Shown: piece by piece, positions 52,701 to 62,183 of the stretch
Layout of the letters: every line of letters starts with the position of its first letter
Numbering within the stretch: position 1 is the stretch's first letter
Source: Bacteroidia bacterium
GTDB taxonomy: Bacteria > Bacteroidota > Bacteroidia > Chitinophagales > Chitinophagaceae
Direction of reading: 5' to 3'
Assembly: GCA_030429205.1 (NCBI GenBank)
Contig: JAUICZ010000001.1
Location: 1,354,806 to 1,418,805, forward strand
Length of the DNA: 64,000 nucleotides
Position numbers and translations under genes: made by a program
Notes under the pieces: generated by a model
Told to the model about the DNA's origin: nothing
Databases searched by the model: none
The model's input: only the letters and a program-made list of their open reading frames with translations

Positions 52701-53894
52701 TTAATGACTATGTTCCGCTTCGCCTTTTTTCATCTCAGCCATAAGGTAATATGCAGCATCGAAGGCTACTTTTGTATCTTTGGGGATAGCTTTTAACGGC
52801 TTTATTTCAATCCAGCCATTATCTCTGCTTCCTGTTGTTACCTCCATTGGGTAAAATATCCACGACGTGTCATTATCATGAAGTTCAACTTCTGCTGTGA
52901 ATATATAATACCTATTGTTTTCCTTGACTATGGCATCTTCAGGCAAAGCGTATCCGTAATTGTCATCCGTTACAATTTGACCTCTCACATACATACCGGG
53001 TATCAACAATCCTGATTTCTCTTCAATATCAGCATGAATATGTACAGCTTTAGGTTCGTCTTCAAAAGCCTTACCTACGGCATATATATTTGCTTGTAAG
53101 GTTTGATTGTCAAGGCTCTCTATAAATAGGTTTACTTTCTGTCCAACTTTCACTTTGTGCATGTCTTTTTCAAAAACCATCAGGTCAGCATGTATATGGT
53201 CGTTATTTACTATTTCAAATATTTCACTTTGCGGAGACACATACTGTCCAGTTTTCACTTCTACTAATCGTACATAGCCATCAATGGGGCTGTAAACAGG
53301 AACTTGTTCGTAGAGGTCGTTATTCCTTATGCGTGAAAGGCTCAGGCCAAATTGCTTTAGTTGGGCTTCAAGTCCCGTTACAATACCTTTTAGGGAAAAG
53401 TAATCAGCTTTAGTTTTTTGAAACTGTTTACCTGAGCCTACTTTTTCTTCATACAATTTTTGCTGTCTTTGAAATTCTTGTTCCAGATACTGCAATTGAC
53501 TATATTCATTTATATAATCTGATTGTATTCTAATTAGGTCAGGATGGCTTAGATATGCTAAAGGTTGCCCTTTTCTTACTCTATCGCCTTCAATAACCAT
53601 AATAGATACAACGTTTGCCCCAATTATAGCTGTTACTGTTGCTTCATTTTGTGGGGGTACTTCCAGTTTCCCGTTTGCTTCAACATAAGATGCTACATTC
53701 CGTAGAGGGATAGTATCTATCTGTATCGAAAGGGCATCAAGTTGCACGTCTGTTAGATGCACAGATTCTTGTTTATTAATATGCTCCATACCATCATGAT
53801 TTGATACTTTATTATCATGTCCCTTGCCTTTGCACGATAATAGAACAACGCATGATGCAAAAAACACGATGTATATATTACACTTATTTTTCAT
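52701..53894 (-). CDS. RND efflux periplasmic adaptor lipoprotein
   Basis: A 397-residue protein with a lipobox (VLLSC, Cys21) and a His-containing start of the mature chain. The adaptor core shows VEANGKLEVPPQNEATVTAIIGANVVSIMVIEGDRVRKGQPLAYLSHPDLI, a helical hairpin (QSDYINEYSQLQYLEQEFQRQQKLYEEKVGSG), and VPVYSPIDGYVRLVEVKTGQYVSPQSEIFEIV. It ends KGEAEHSH. It lies 13 bp after the RND-TolC fusion gene and 20 bp before the P-type ATPase gene, so it completes a tripartite pump. Confidence 0.9.
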   Translation of the reverse strand: MKNKCNIYIVFFASCVVLLSCKGKGHDNKVSNHDGMEHINKQESVHLTDVQLDALSIQIDTIPLRNVASYVEANGKLEVPPQNEATVTAIIGANVVSIMVIEGDRVRKGQPLAYLSHPDLIRIQSDYINEYSQLQYLEQEFQRQQKLYEEKVGSGKQFQKTKADYFSLKGIVTGLEAQLKQFGLSLSRIRNNDLYEQVPVYSPIDGYVRLVEVKTGQYVSPQSEIFEIVNNDHIHADLMVFEKDMHKVKVGQKVNLFIESLDNQTLQANIYAVGKAFEDEPKAVHIHADIEEKSGLLIPGMYVRGQIVTDDNYGYALPEDAIVKENNRYYIFTAEVELHDNDTSWIFYPMEVTTGSRDNGWIEIKPLKAIPKDTKVAFDAAYYLMAEMKKGEAEHSH

Positions 53895-53907
53895 TGTTTA
53901 GTTTATT

Positions 53908-56900
53908 TTATTTGCCGAAAAAATATTCCAACTCGATGACTGATTGATTGTAATTATTTAATGTTTTTAAGTAACCGAACTTAATGTCTAACGCCTGATT
54001 GAGACTCCTGAAGTATTCGATATATCCAATGGCGTCGTTCTCAAAACTTTTTTGCGCATACTCAATCAATAGGTCTGCCTGTTTAAGTGCTTTATCGTTA
54101 TAATACTCCAGGCTGGTTTCTTGCTTGTATACTTCTTGAAATTGCTGTTTAACTGCACTGTATAATTTAACCTCAAAGTAATCTGCCTTTGTTCGTGCCA
54201 TTTGCTCGTTGAGTTTAGCTGCTTTTATTTGGGCAGAATACGAACCGAAGAAAAGAGGTATGGTCACTCCTGCCTGAACGCCAGTGAAGCGATTATTGAT
54301 AGTAGCAACATCGCCACTTGATGTTGCGCTACCTATAAGCGACTGGTTGAAATAACCTATAGAAAATCCCGGTAACATTTCAGAGGTTTTAAGTTTCTTT
54401 TCTGTTTTTGCAATTTCTATTTGTTGCCTCACATATTTGTTCTTTGGGTTGTCCGCCGGTAGTGAATTCCTGTCAACAGTGAATGAGACTCTTTTTTTCA
54501 AGCTTTCCGTATGGAAAGTTATATCGTCTATTGTATTCAATAAAGCCTTCAACTTTTGCTCTTGTACAAGAATTTCAGAATGGTTTATCTTAATCTGATT
54601 CTCTATTTCCATAACTTCTGTCTCCACAGATGATTTTTCAAGAAAAGTACTTTCTTCTGTTTCATACCGGATAGTTGCAGCGTAAAGAAAACGCTTGTAT
54701 AAAGTGTCCTGGTACAGTAATAATTTTTGTTGCTCCCTTAGATATGTAAGTGTATACCAAGTTTTTCGTATTTCTTTTTTCAACTCATTTTCTTCAACGT
54801 CAAGCACTATATTACTTTTATCGACTTGCTTTTTAGCTAATGCATGTTGATTGATGTAGACGGATGGAAAATCAAAATTTTGTATTACGTTGAAAGACAG
54901 GTCACTCTCAAAACTATTATACTGCCCGTACTGAAAACCTAATTGGGTTTTTGGCACATCAAATGCAGCTTTCTTTTTCTGTTGCTGAATTTGTATATCA
55001 GTTTTCGCAGCTTTAACATTCCCGTTGTTTTTTATTGCGACCTTGATTGCTTCTTCACACGATGTGATTTCATGGGTCTCAGTTTCTTGTGCTGACGCAC
55101 TGAATGGAATACTTGTTGATAGAATACAGGCAAATATTACAATTGCAGGCAGACTATTTTTATGTATATTATTCTTTCGGTTTTCAAGCCATTTGTATAA
55201 AACAGGCATAACAAAAAGCGTTAGTAGCGTTGCGGAAATCATACCCCCAATTACGACTGTAGCCAACGGTTGCTGAACTTCAGCACCAGCAGACGTAGAT
55301 ATAGCCATCGGTAAAAAACCTAATACATCTGTAAGTGCTGTGAGCATAATTGGTCGAATTCTTCTTTTAGCACCAAGGATAATCCGCTCATAAATATTTG
55401 TCTCACCTTCATCTTTCAACTCATTCCAGCCATTTATCAATACAAGCCCGTTCAGTACAGCTACACCAAATAAAACAATAAAACCAACACCTGCTGATAT
55501 ACTGAACGGCATATCTCGCAACCATAAAGAGAATATCCCCCCAATAGCTGCAAGTGGTATAGCCATATATATCATCACTGTTTGTGAAATTGATTTGAGC
55601 GCAAAAAATACCAGTATAAAAATCAATACCAATGCTATGGGTACTACTATTTGCAAACGTTTGCTGGCACGTTCGAGGTTTTCAAATGCGCCACCATACC
55701 TTATATAATATCCCGGTGGTAGTTGAAGTTCATTATCCAGTTTGTTTTTAATGTCCTCAACAAGCGATTTAACATCACGGTTCCTTACATTGATACCTAC
55801 ATATATTCTTCTGTTGGTATTGTCCCTGCTGATTTGCATAGGGCCAGGGACGTAGCTTATATCTGCTACTTCCTTAAGTGGAATCTGATTGTTGTTAGGA
55901 GTTGGTATATAGAGTGTTTTAACATCATCAATATTTTTTCTTCCCTGTTCCTGAAGCCTTACGACAAGGTCAAATCTTTTTTCCCCTTCAAATATGACAC
56001 CTGCTTTACCTCCGGAAAATGCTGACATTATTATCTTATTCAGTTCATTTATTTTGAGACCATATTGTGCGAGTTTAACCCTGTCATACCTGACCGTCAT
56101 TTGAGGCAGCCCACTGGTAGCTTCTACCTTCATATCTCCGACACCAGGTACGGTGCTGATAATTCTCCCCATTTCTTCGGCCTTGTCTGCAAGAATGTCC
56201 AAATCTTCTCCAAAAAGTTTTACTGCAACATCCTCACGAACACCTGACAGCAATTCGTTAAATCGCATTTCAATGGGTTGGGTAAATTCATAGTTTATTC
56301 CAGGTATAACACTCACTGCTTGTTTGATTTTATGAATGAGTTCTTCCTTGCTGTCCGTTGTTACCCATTCATTTTTTGGCTTTAGGATAACAAAGCAATC
56401 GCCTATATCCATCGGCATTGGGTCTGTAGGTACATCAGCTACGCCAAATCTTGTCATGGCATGTACTATTTCGGGAAATTTTTCCAACAATAATTTTTCA
56501 ATCTTAGTTGAGTTTTCAATAGCTTCCGAAAGCGAACTACCTGGCTTAAGGATTACATGAAATGCAATATCACCTTCATCAAGTTGTGGCATGAACTCGC
56601 CACCGAGCCTGGAGAATGCAAACCCGGCAACCCCTAAGAAGCACACTGACAGGATAATCACCAATTTTGATTTCTTTAGCGCTTTTCTTAACAGGGACGT
56701 ATAGAAGCGTTCAATCTTAGCAACAATTTTATTTCCCCAGGATTTTGTATCCGTATTATTGACGCGAAGGAAAAGTGCAGACATCATAGGGATGTATGTC
56801 AGACACAGGACCATTACCCCTATCATAGCAAACATGAATGTTAAGGCCATAGGCTGAAACATTTTGCCTTCTACGCCTTCTAAGGCCAATATAGGTATGA

Positions 56901-58278
56901 ATACAATTAAAATTATCAACTGCCCGAAAAACGCTGAATTCATCATCTTGCTGGACGCTTCATAGGCTAATTCATCGCGTAATTGTTGGTTAATGACCTT
57001 CTTCTTTATGACTTTTTCATGCATCAGGAAAACGGTGCTTTCAACAATGATAACTGCACCGTCTACTATGATTCCAAAATCTATAGCCCCCAGGCTCATA
57101 AGGTTGGCCCATACACCGAAAATATTCATTAGAATAAATGCAAACAGCAACGAAAGTGGTATTGCAGAAGCAACTATCAGACCTCCTCTCCAATTTCCGA
57201 GCAGTAATACCAATACAAATATTACAATCAATGCTCCTTCCAGTAAGTTTTTACTGACTGTGCTTGTGGTCTCTTTAATCAGAGTGCTCCTATCAAGAAA
57301 GGGTTCAATATGTACGCCTGGCGGTAATGATTTCTGTATCTGTGTTATGCGTTCTTTTACCCGCTCAATAACATCGTTTGAGTTTGCACCCTTTAACATC
57401 AGAATCATACCGCCGACAGCTTCGCCTTGCCCGTCTTTGGTAAAAGCGCCATATCGCACTGCTTCTCCGAACCTTACTTTGGCAATGTCGCCAATAGTAA
57501 CGGGCACGCCGTTTTTATTAACCACTACTATTTTTCGTATATCATCTAAACTACGGGCAAGTCCTTCTCCCCTGATAAAATTTGCATAGTGGTCTTTCTC
57601 AATATAAGCGCCTCCCGTGTTTTGATTATTTTGTTCAAGCGCGTTAAATATATCTATGATGGTCAGCCCGATTGCATTCAGTTCATTGGTAGCAACTGCG
57701 ACTTCATACTGTTTCACCTTACCACCAAAGGCATTGACCTCAACTACACCAGGTACCATAGCCATCTGTCGTCGAATAATCCAATCCTGGATAGTTCTTA
57801 GTTCAGCAATGGAGTATTCGTTTTTGAAAGTTGAATCAATTTCAAGGGTATATTGGTAAATCTCACCAAGCCCTGTGGAGATAGGGCCCATTTCCGGTTC
57901 TCCAAAACCCTCTGGAATGTTTTTACCTATGTCATTGAGCTTTTCAGAGACTAATTGCCTTGGCAAATATGTCCCCATATCCTCTTCAAAGACGATAGTC
58001 ACAACAGATAGCCCGAACCTGGAAACAGAACGGATTTCCGATACTCCCGGCAGGTTGGCCATAGCCACTTCTACGGGATATGTAACAAATTGCTCAATAT
58101 CCTCTGTGCTTAGATTCGGGGATTGTGTAATTACTTGTACCTGATTATTTGTTATATCGGGAACTGCATCAACCGGTACTTCTTTTAAGCTCCATATTCC
58201 GCCTGTGATTAATGCAATTGTAAACAACCCGATAATCAGCTTATTCTTTACAGAATAGCGAATTATACTATTTAACAT
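53908..58278 (-). CDS. czcA: Heavy-metal RND permease fused to a TolC-family channel
   Basis: A 1456-residue fusion. Residues 1 to ~1035 are a complete RND permease; its helix 4 motif NLMSLGAIDFGIIVDGAVIIVE is the DFGxxVDGAV pattern of Zn/Co/Cd/Ni pumps. Residues ~1040-1063 are hydrophobic and end in SASA-Q1064, like an internal signal peptide. Residues 1064-1456 are a TolC-type protein (EITSCEEAIKVAIKNNGNV; LNEQMARTKADYFEVKLYSAVKQQFQEVY). Such fusions are known in Bacteroidota. The internal AxA site suggests the two parts are cut after export, since one is an inner- and the other an outer-membrane protein. Adaptor and P1B-2 ATPase follow in the operon. Confidence 0.93.
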   Translation of the reverse strand: MLNSIIRYSVKNKLIIGLFTIALITGGIWSLKEVPVDAVPDITNNQVQVITQSPNLSTEDIEQFVTYPVEVAMANLPGVSEIRSVSRFGLSVVTIVFEEDMGTYLPRQLVSEKLNDIGKNIPEGFGEPEMGPISTGLGEIYQYTLEIDSTFKNEYSIAELRTIQDWIIRRQMAMVPGVVEVNAFGGKVKQYEVAVATNELNAIGLTIIDIFNALEQNNQNTGGAYIEKDHYANFIRGEGLARSLDDIRKIVVVNKNGVPVTIGDIAKVRFGEAVRYGAFTKDGQGEAVGGMILMLKGANSNDVIERVKERITQIQKSLPPGVHIEPFLDRSTLIKETTSTVSKNLLEGALIVIFVLVLLLGNWRGGLIVASAIPLSLLFAFILMNIFGVWANLMSLGAIDFGIIVDGAVIIVESTVFLMHEKVIKKKVINQQLRDELAYEASSKMMNSAFFGQLIILIVFIPILALEGVEGKMFQPMALTFMFAMIGVMVLCLTYIPMMSALFLRVNNTDTKSWGNKIVAKIERFYTSLLRKALKKSKLVIILSVCFLGVAGFAFSRLGGEFMPQLDEGDIAFHVILKPGSSLSEAIENSTKIEKLLLEKFPEIVHAMTRFGVADVPTDPMPMDIGDCFVILKPKNEWVTTDSKEELIHKIKQAVSVIPGINYEFTQPIEMRFNELLSGVREDVAVKLFGEDLDILADKAEEMGRIISTVPGVGDMKVEATSGLPQMTVRYDRVKLAQYGLKINELNKIIMSAFSGGKAGVIFEGEKRFDLVVRLQEQGRKNIDDVKTLYIPTPNNNQIPLKEVADISYVPGPMQISRDNTNRRIYVGINVRNRDVKSLVEDIKNKLDNELQLPPGYYIRYGGAFENLERASKRLQIVVPIALVLIFILVFFALKSISQTVMIYMAIPLAAIGGIFSLWLRDMPFSISAGVGFIVLFGVAVLNGLVLINGWNELKDEGETNIYERIILGAKRRIRPIMLTALTDVLGFLPMAISTSAGAEVQQPLATVVIGGMISATLLTLFVMPVLYKWLENRKNNIHKNSLPAIVIFACILSTSIPFSASAQETETHEITSCEEAIKVAIKNNGNVKAAKTDIQIQQQKKKAAFDVPKTQLGFQYGQYNSFESDLSFNVIQNFDFPSVYINQHALAKKQVDKSNIVLDVEENELKKEIRKTWYTLTYLREQQKLLLYQDTLYKRFLYAATIRYETEESTFLEKSSVETEVMEIENQIKINHSEILVQEQKLKALLNTIDDITFHTESLKKRVSFTVDRNSLPADNPKNKYVRQQIEIAKTEKKLKTSEMLPGFSIGYFNQSLIGSATSSGDVATINNRFTGVQAGVTIPLFFGSYSAQIKAAKLNEQMARTKADYFEVKLYSAVKQQFQEVYKQETSLEYYNDKALKQADLLIEYAQKSFENDAIGYIEYFRSLNQALDIKFGYLKTLNNYNQSVIELEYFFGK

Positions 58279-58346
58279 GCAAATATTTTTGAAACAATAA
58301 ATAGATTAAAAAGCAGACCTGCTACTAAAGCAGGTATTCAACTGTA

Positions 58347-58703
58347 TTAACCTATTTTGGGCGGCTGCCAAATACTTGTAAATACATCGGGAGGAATTGA
58401 GAAAATATACATCCCGTTTTTGATGGCAGAAATCTGCATTAGTTGATACGTAGATGGATTATCCCCTGATGAAAAAACCTTATGAACTGTAAAAAAGCAA
58501 TCTCCTGAACAGCTATGTTGATGGATAGGGGTGTGATTGTTGTCTTGTTCTGAATTATCGGGGCATTTTTCAGGTGTAGTAAAGTGTTGTTTTAAATAAT
58601 CAATCACTCCTATTTTATGATGTAATTCATTATGATGGGTATAATGTTTGACTATCAAAGGTATTTCAAATACCTCAACAAGGTAATCCTTGGGCACTAT
58701 CAT
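58347..58703 (-). CDS. Small His/Cys-containing protein heading the RND-TolC fusion operon
   Basis: A protein of 118 residues from ATG 58703. It has HHNELHHK near residue 23, a Cys/His stretch (CPDNSEQDNNHTPIHQHSC, then GDC) in the middle, and a W-Q-P-P end. The frame is open upstream to 58760 and would add LNILKYIVVLSVSLT, a good signal or membrane segment, if CTG 58748 were used as start. The ATG at 58703 leaves no signal. Given its periplasmic-type His/Cys content, the longer form is plausible. It lies 68 bp before the permease gene and probably binds the exported metal (inference). Confidence 0.65.
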   Translation of the reverse strand: MIVPKDYLVEVFEIPLIVKHYTHHNELHHKIGVIDYLKQHFTTPEKCPDNSEQDNNHTPIHQHSCSGDCFFTVHKVFSSGDNPSTYQLMQISAIKNGMYIFSIPPDVFTSIWQPPKIG

Positions 58704-58813
58704 TGTTAATGATACCGATAAGACTACTATGTATTTTAAGATATTCAGGATACTATAATTTGCTTACAAATATAAAGAAGTATTTTACCATACAAAAGTT
58801 AAACCTCGAAGCA

Positions 58814-60040
58814 TTAAAAATAGCTTGAAAACCCTGCCTGGAAGCCAGCCGTTTTTGAATAGGGATTACCAAGCAGGTCTGCCTGCCACTGATACCTGTA
58901 ATTTAACCTTAACACCGTCTCTGAGGATATACGCCAACTAATGGACGGAACAATTGCATAAACATGGTTGGCGATATTAGTATTTGTCTCCTTAAACCTG
59001 GCCATGTTCCAGTCAACATATTCTAATCGGCAAGAGATATTTAGTATAGATTCATTAAAGCCCAAAATAGGCTTTTTATAAAATGGTTGCACTATATCTA
59101 AAAAACCTCCATACTGCCTACTACCGTATTGTTGGGAGTATGTCGGAGGTATTTCTACATGAATAAGGGCGAATTCTGTATTTATGTATGTTCCCGTTAT
59201 CTTAATCACAGTATTCATATCAACAGCAAACACGTCTACCCGGTATTTCTTATTTAATAGCAAGCCATCTTCTTCAAATTTATTGTAAACGCCTCCCATA
59301 TACGAAAGTCCGATTTCAGCTACTTTACTGTGACTAACGGCTGCTTTAAGAGTTACCAGTGGTAGACCGTTAAAATTCTCCTCAAAGCGTTCTTCATTTT
59401 CTTTTGCAGCTGATAGTGAGGTTCTACCTTCACTATTATTGATAATTTTATCATTAAAACCGTTGGTCAGATAAGCCTCATAGGCAAACATAAAATCTTG
59501 TTTAGATTGCTTCCCATAGATACCAAACCCAACATTACTCCACGTAGCTGGTAGCATTTGGGTAGACGATATTGGCCTATCAATAAACTCCCATTTGGGG
59601 CCGTCATGGTTTTGGTTAAACGCTCCTATCGGATTTAGGATTATGCCACCTCGCATATTTAACAGTGGGTGAAACTCCATATCCAATGCGGCAAATTCTA
59701 TATTAATTTCCTTGGTTCCATCTTCAAACTCAACTTCGGACAAAAACTTTAAACGGTCATATATTGTAGAAGCGACAAAAAGTGTGAACCTGCGCATTTG
59801 AAATTGATGTCCTTCTGTTACACCATCTGTGCCTAAATGTTGCCAGTTGGCTTCCACATAACCACCCAATGATACCGGTAGCCTCCCAATAGACAAAAAA
59901 GGTCTGTTATAGACTGCATCCATATTTAACAAAGTGTCAGAACTGTTTGCAGGAGCCTGTCGTAAAAGTGTACTATCTATCTGCGAAAAACATGGGCACG
60001 ATAGCAATACGATGAAAGATGTCAGGAGTACTAATTTCAT
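58814..60040 (-). CDS. Porin-like outer membrane beta-barrel protein
   Basis: A 408-residue protein with a signal peptide (~1-19, CFSQ). The body is rich in alternating aromatic strands and ends in a typical barrel strand (AGFQAGFSSYF, terminal Phe). Segments such as GGYVEANWQHLGTDGVTEGHQFQMRRFTLFV and VEFEDGTKEINIEFAALDMEFHPLLNMRGGIILNPIG resemble the phosphate-selective porin O/P group. It is translationally linked to the Rieske protein gene (overlap of 1 nt). The passenger of the pore is unknown; an anion or electron-transfer-related solute is possible. Confidence 0.8.
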   Translation of the reverse strand: MKLVLLTSFIVLLSCPCFSQIDSTLLRQAPANSSDTLLNMDAVYNRPFLSIGRLPVSLGGYVEANWQHLGTDGVTEGHQFQMRRFTLFVASTIYDRLKFLSEVEFEDGTKEINIEFAALDMEFHPLLNMRGGIILNPIGAFNQNHDGPKWEFIDRPISSTQMLPATWSNVGFGIYGKQSKQDFMFAYEAYLTNGFNDKIINNSEGRTSLSAAKENEERFEENFNGLPLVTLKAAVSHSKVAEIGLSYMGGVYNKFEEDGLLLNKKYRVDVFAVDMNTVIKITGTYINTEFALIHVEIPPTYSQQYGSRQYGGFLDIVQPFYKKPILGFNESILNISCRLEYVDWNMARFKETNTNIANHVYAIVPSISWRISSETVLRLNYRYQWQADLLGNPYSKTAGFQAGFSSYF

Positions 60041-60480
60041 TATCCTTTCTTTTTCAGGTCAATAAAAAGTTGTTCGTTTTCAATTACGACAGGGAATTCA
60101 CGTAGACTTTGAGCTGCCGGCCCTTTTGTAACATGACCGAGTTTATCAAATTCACTACCATGTGCCGGACAGGTTAGTTGGTTATCTGATACCTGTAATT
60201 CTGCACCTTGATGTGAACATTTAAGATATAAGGCATTATAAGTATTGTTATCGGTGCGATAAACACATATCGGGTATTGTAAAATCTTATTTCTGACAAC
60301 TATATACGAACGGTATGAATTTTCTTTTGTCAAAAAGTCCTTTGTATCAATAAAGATTCCATCACTTTTAATCTCTCCGGTAACATACTTTACGGGAGTA
60401 CAGCTTTCGAGTAACAAGCCCATTAAGCTAAGGCTGGTGCAAGAAATACAACTTGCTTTAACAAAAGTTCTCCGTTTCAT
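60040..60480 (-). CDS. Rieske 2Fe-2S lipoprotein
   Basis: A 146-residue protein. The N-terminus M-K-R-R-T-F-V-K fits a twin-arginine (Tat) signal, and a later L-L-E-S-C (about residue 27) fits a lipobox, so it is probably a Tat-exported lipoprotein. The cluster ligands are C-S-H-Q-G (Cys/His) and C-P-A-H-G-S-E-F (Cys/His), as in Rieske ferredoxins and bc1-type subunits. It is too short for a full bc1 iron-sulfur subunit. It lies between a di-haem cytochrome gene and a porin gene with 0-3 nt spacing, so the three form one unit for periplasmic electron transfer (inference). Confidence 0.88.
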   Translation of the reverse strand: MKRRTFVKASCISCTSLSLMGLLLESCTPVKYVTGEIKSDGIFIDTKDFLTKENSYRSYIVVRNKILQYPICVYRTDNNTYNALYLKCSHQGAELQVSDNQLTCPAHGSEFDKLGHVTKGPAAQSLREFPVVIENEQLFIDLKKKG

Positions 60481-60483
60481 GAG

Positions 60484-61674
60484 TTATAAACTTTCAAGAA
60501 ATTTTTCGATTTGATTCCTCTGCTCTATAGACAAAGAACTATACTTATTACGGCTGCTTGTTGCTTCTCCACCATGTAACATAATAGCCTGATGAATAGA
60601 AGTCGCTCTGCCATCATGCAATAAGTAATATGTTCCACCTTGCGAATTTTTAGATAATCCCATACCCCATAACGCAGGTGTTCTCCATTCACTACTTAGT
60701 GCACTCCCCTCTGTATATCCATCGTCAAGGCCTTCACCCATATCATGCAAAAGCATATCCGTATAGGGATGGAATGTTTTAAATGACAGCGCCTCAATTT
60801 TTGAATACCCTGTTTTTAGTTCGGGTATATGGCATTTTGCACAGTCTGATTGTATAAATAATCTCTTACCCTCTTCTACATTTTCGTTATCGGTATTTCT
60901 TTGTCGGGGTGTTTTCAGAGTTTGTAGATAAAATACTACATCATGAATGGTTTGATTGCCGACCTCAGGGTCTTTTTCCAGTTGGTCATAGGTGTCATAA
61001 GGCTCATAAATAGATGTGATGCCCATATCCTGATTATAGGCCAGTACTGTCTGGTGCAATAAATTGAATGCGGCTGCTTTTTTCCCAAACCGTCCAATAT
61101 ATTTACCATTATTACTAATACTATTTACAGGTATATCAAGATATGTAGCTGGAATTGTCCAATTAGGCCTTCCACTGATACCGTCACCATTTATATCATC
61201 AGGGTCAGCCAGGGCAAGAATATCAGCATCTGTCACCGCTTCTAAATAGCCTAATCCGGTGTTTGCAGGAGGGATGATTTTTGAATATGTGGCACCTGAA
61301 GGTATCTGTTCAGGTATGTACCCTGGGATAGCTCTATTTTGTAATTGTGGGCCGCCTAAATGTAAAAACTTGTTACCTGTACTGTCATGTTGCCCGAAGC
61401 GTGTTAAAGTAGTAAATGGGTGCCCTTTGCCGTCTCCTGCGTGGCAGCTTCCGCATGATGTTGATACAAATAAAGGACCTAATCCTGTCTCTACCGTAAA
61501 TATGTCATCATTAAAAGCAATATCCCCTTTCAAAAATTGCACTTGCTCTTCATAGCTCAAACCTTCTACCGGCCCGTCTAATATTTCTTCGTCCTTTGGA
61601 GGCTTGGGCTGTAACTTGGTACATGAGTGAATAGACAAAGAAAGCAGCAGAACTATGGTCAATATTTTTTTCAT
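60484..61674 (-). CDS. Di-haem c-type cytochrome of the DHOR (DUF1111)/'thiol oxidoreductase' family
   Basis: A 396-residue lipoprotein (lipobox SIHSC, Cys18). Two haem-binding motifs are seen: C-G-S-C-H in the first third (CGSCHAGDGKGHPF) and C-A-K-C-H in the second half (CAKCHIPELKTG). Other family marks are GGPQLQNRAIPGYIPEQIP, DGISGRPNW, RFGKKAAAFNLLHQTVLAYNQDMGIT, TPALWGMGL and YYLLHDGRATSIHQAIMLHGGEA. The members are periplasmic and of uncertain substrate. It is the first gene of the three-gene unit and has a good promoter upstream (61703-61734). Electrons could pass between this protein and the Rieske protein. Confidence 0.88.
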   Translation of the reverse strand: MKKILTIVLLLSLSIHSCTKLQPKPPKDEEILDGPVEGLSYEEQVQFLKGDIAFNDDIFTVETGLGPLFVSTSCGSCHAGDGKGHPFTTLTRFGQHDSTGNKFLHLGGPQLQNRAIPGYIPEQIPSGATYSKIIPPANTGLGYLEAVTDADILALADPDDINGDGISGRPNWTIPATYLDIPVNSISNNGKYIGRFGKKAAAFNLLHQTVLAYNQDMGITSIYEPYDTYDQLEKDPEVGNQTIHDVVFYLQTLKTPRQRNTDNENVEEGKRLFIQSDCAKCHIPELKTGYSKIEALSFKTFHPYTDMLLHDMGEGLDDGYTEGSALSSEWRTPALWGMGLSKNSQGGTYYLLHDGRATSIHQAIMLHGGEATSSRNKYSSLSIEQRNQIEKFLESL

Positions 61675-61702
61675 TTTAGCGTAATCAAATTAATAATTTA
61701 GA

Positions 61703-61734
61703 CAAATCTAAAAATATAATTTCATATAGCCAAT
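61703..61734 (-). promoter_or_regulatory. Bacteroidota-type promoter of the cytochrome/Rieske/porin operon
   Basis: On the minus strand, ATTG (61734-61731), a 20-nt spacer, and TAGATTTG (61710-61703) match the -33 TTTG / N19-21 / -7 TANNTTTG architecture. The -7 box is 28 bp before the ATG at 61674. This is the best promoter match noted in the window. Confidence 0.6.
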
Positions 61735-61828
61735 TTATAATTGTAAAGAAAAATTAGCCTAATATTCAGTAAAAAAGGATATGTGAACAGTTTGTATTAC
61801 TATTCAGTGTTGTAATGGCGACGTGTAA

Positions 61829-62059
61829 TTAGTAATTACCGTCTATCTTTTCGAAAAACTCAGTAAGTGTTATATCAAAATATTCGCAAAGCCTTGATAT
61901 GGTGCTTACGGAAACATTGACCTTTCCTACTTCAATGCGCGCGATATGTATGTCCAATTCATTGTAGACCTTCTCTTGGGACAAACCTCTTTCTTCACGT
62001 AGGTCTTTCAACCTCGCAGCTATTTTATCCAATAATTTCTGGTCTCTGAACTGTGCCAT
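61829..62059 (-). CDS. XRE-family helix-turn-helix regulator
   Basis: A 76-residue single-domain protein. It has the XRE helix order: IAARLKDLREERGLSQEKVYNEL (helices 1-2), DIHIARIEVGKVNVSVSTISRLCEYF (recognition and following helices), and LTEFFEKI. The recognition helix is somewhat unusual (IHIARIE). It is monocistronic and divergent from the T9SS protein gene at 62184, whose promoter region it shares (about 125 bp). It may regulate that gene or be a constitutive island regulator. Confidence 0.88.
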   Translation of the reverse strand: MAQFRDQKLLDKIAARLKDLREERGLSQEKVYNELDIHIARIEVGKVNVSVSTISRLCEYFDITLTEFFEKIDGNY

Positions 62060-62183
62060 TTACGGACAGCAAAGTCCAAATCATTAGCGATAATATTAAT
62101 GACATATTTGTCAGCGTTTGTTATATTCGTCCTTACAGGGTAGCTGAAAACTGCACAGAGTAAGCATTACATAAACAAAAGAC

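Noticed and set aside
56993-57589. 198-residue open frame on the plus strand
   Set aside because: Antisense to the RND permease half of the fusion gene, with no motif or start context of its own.
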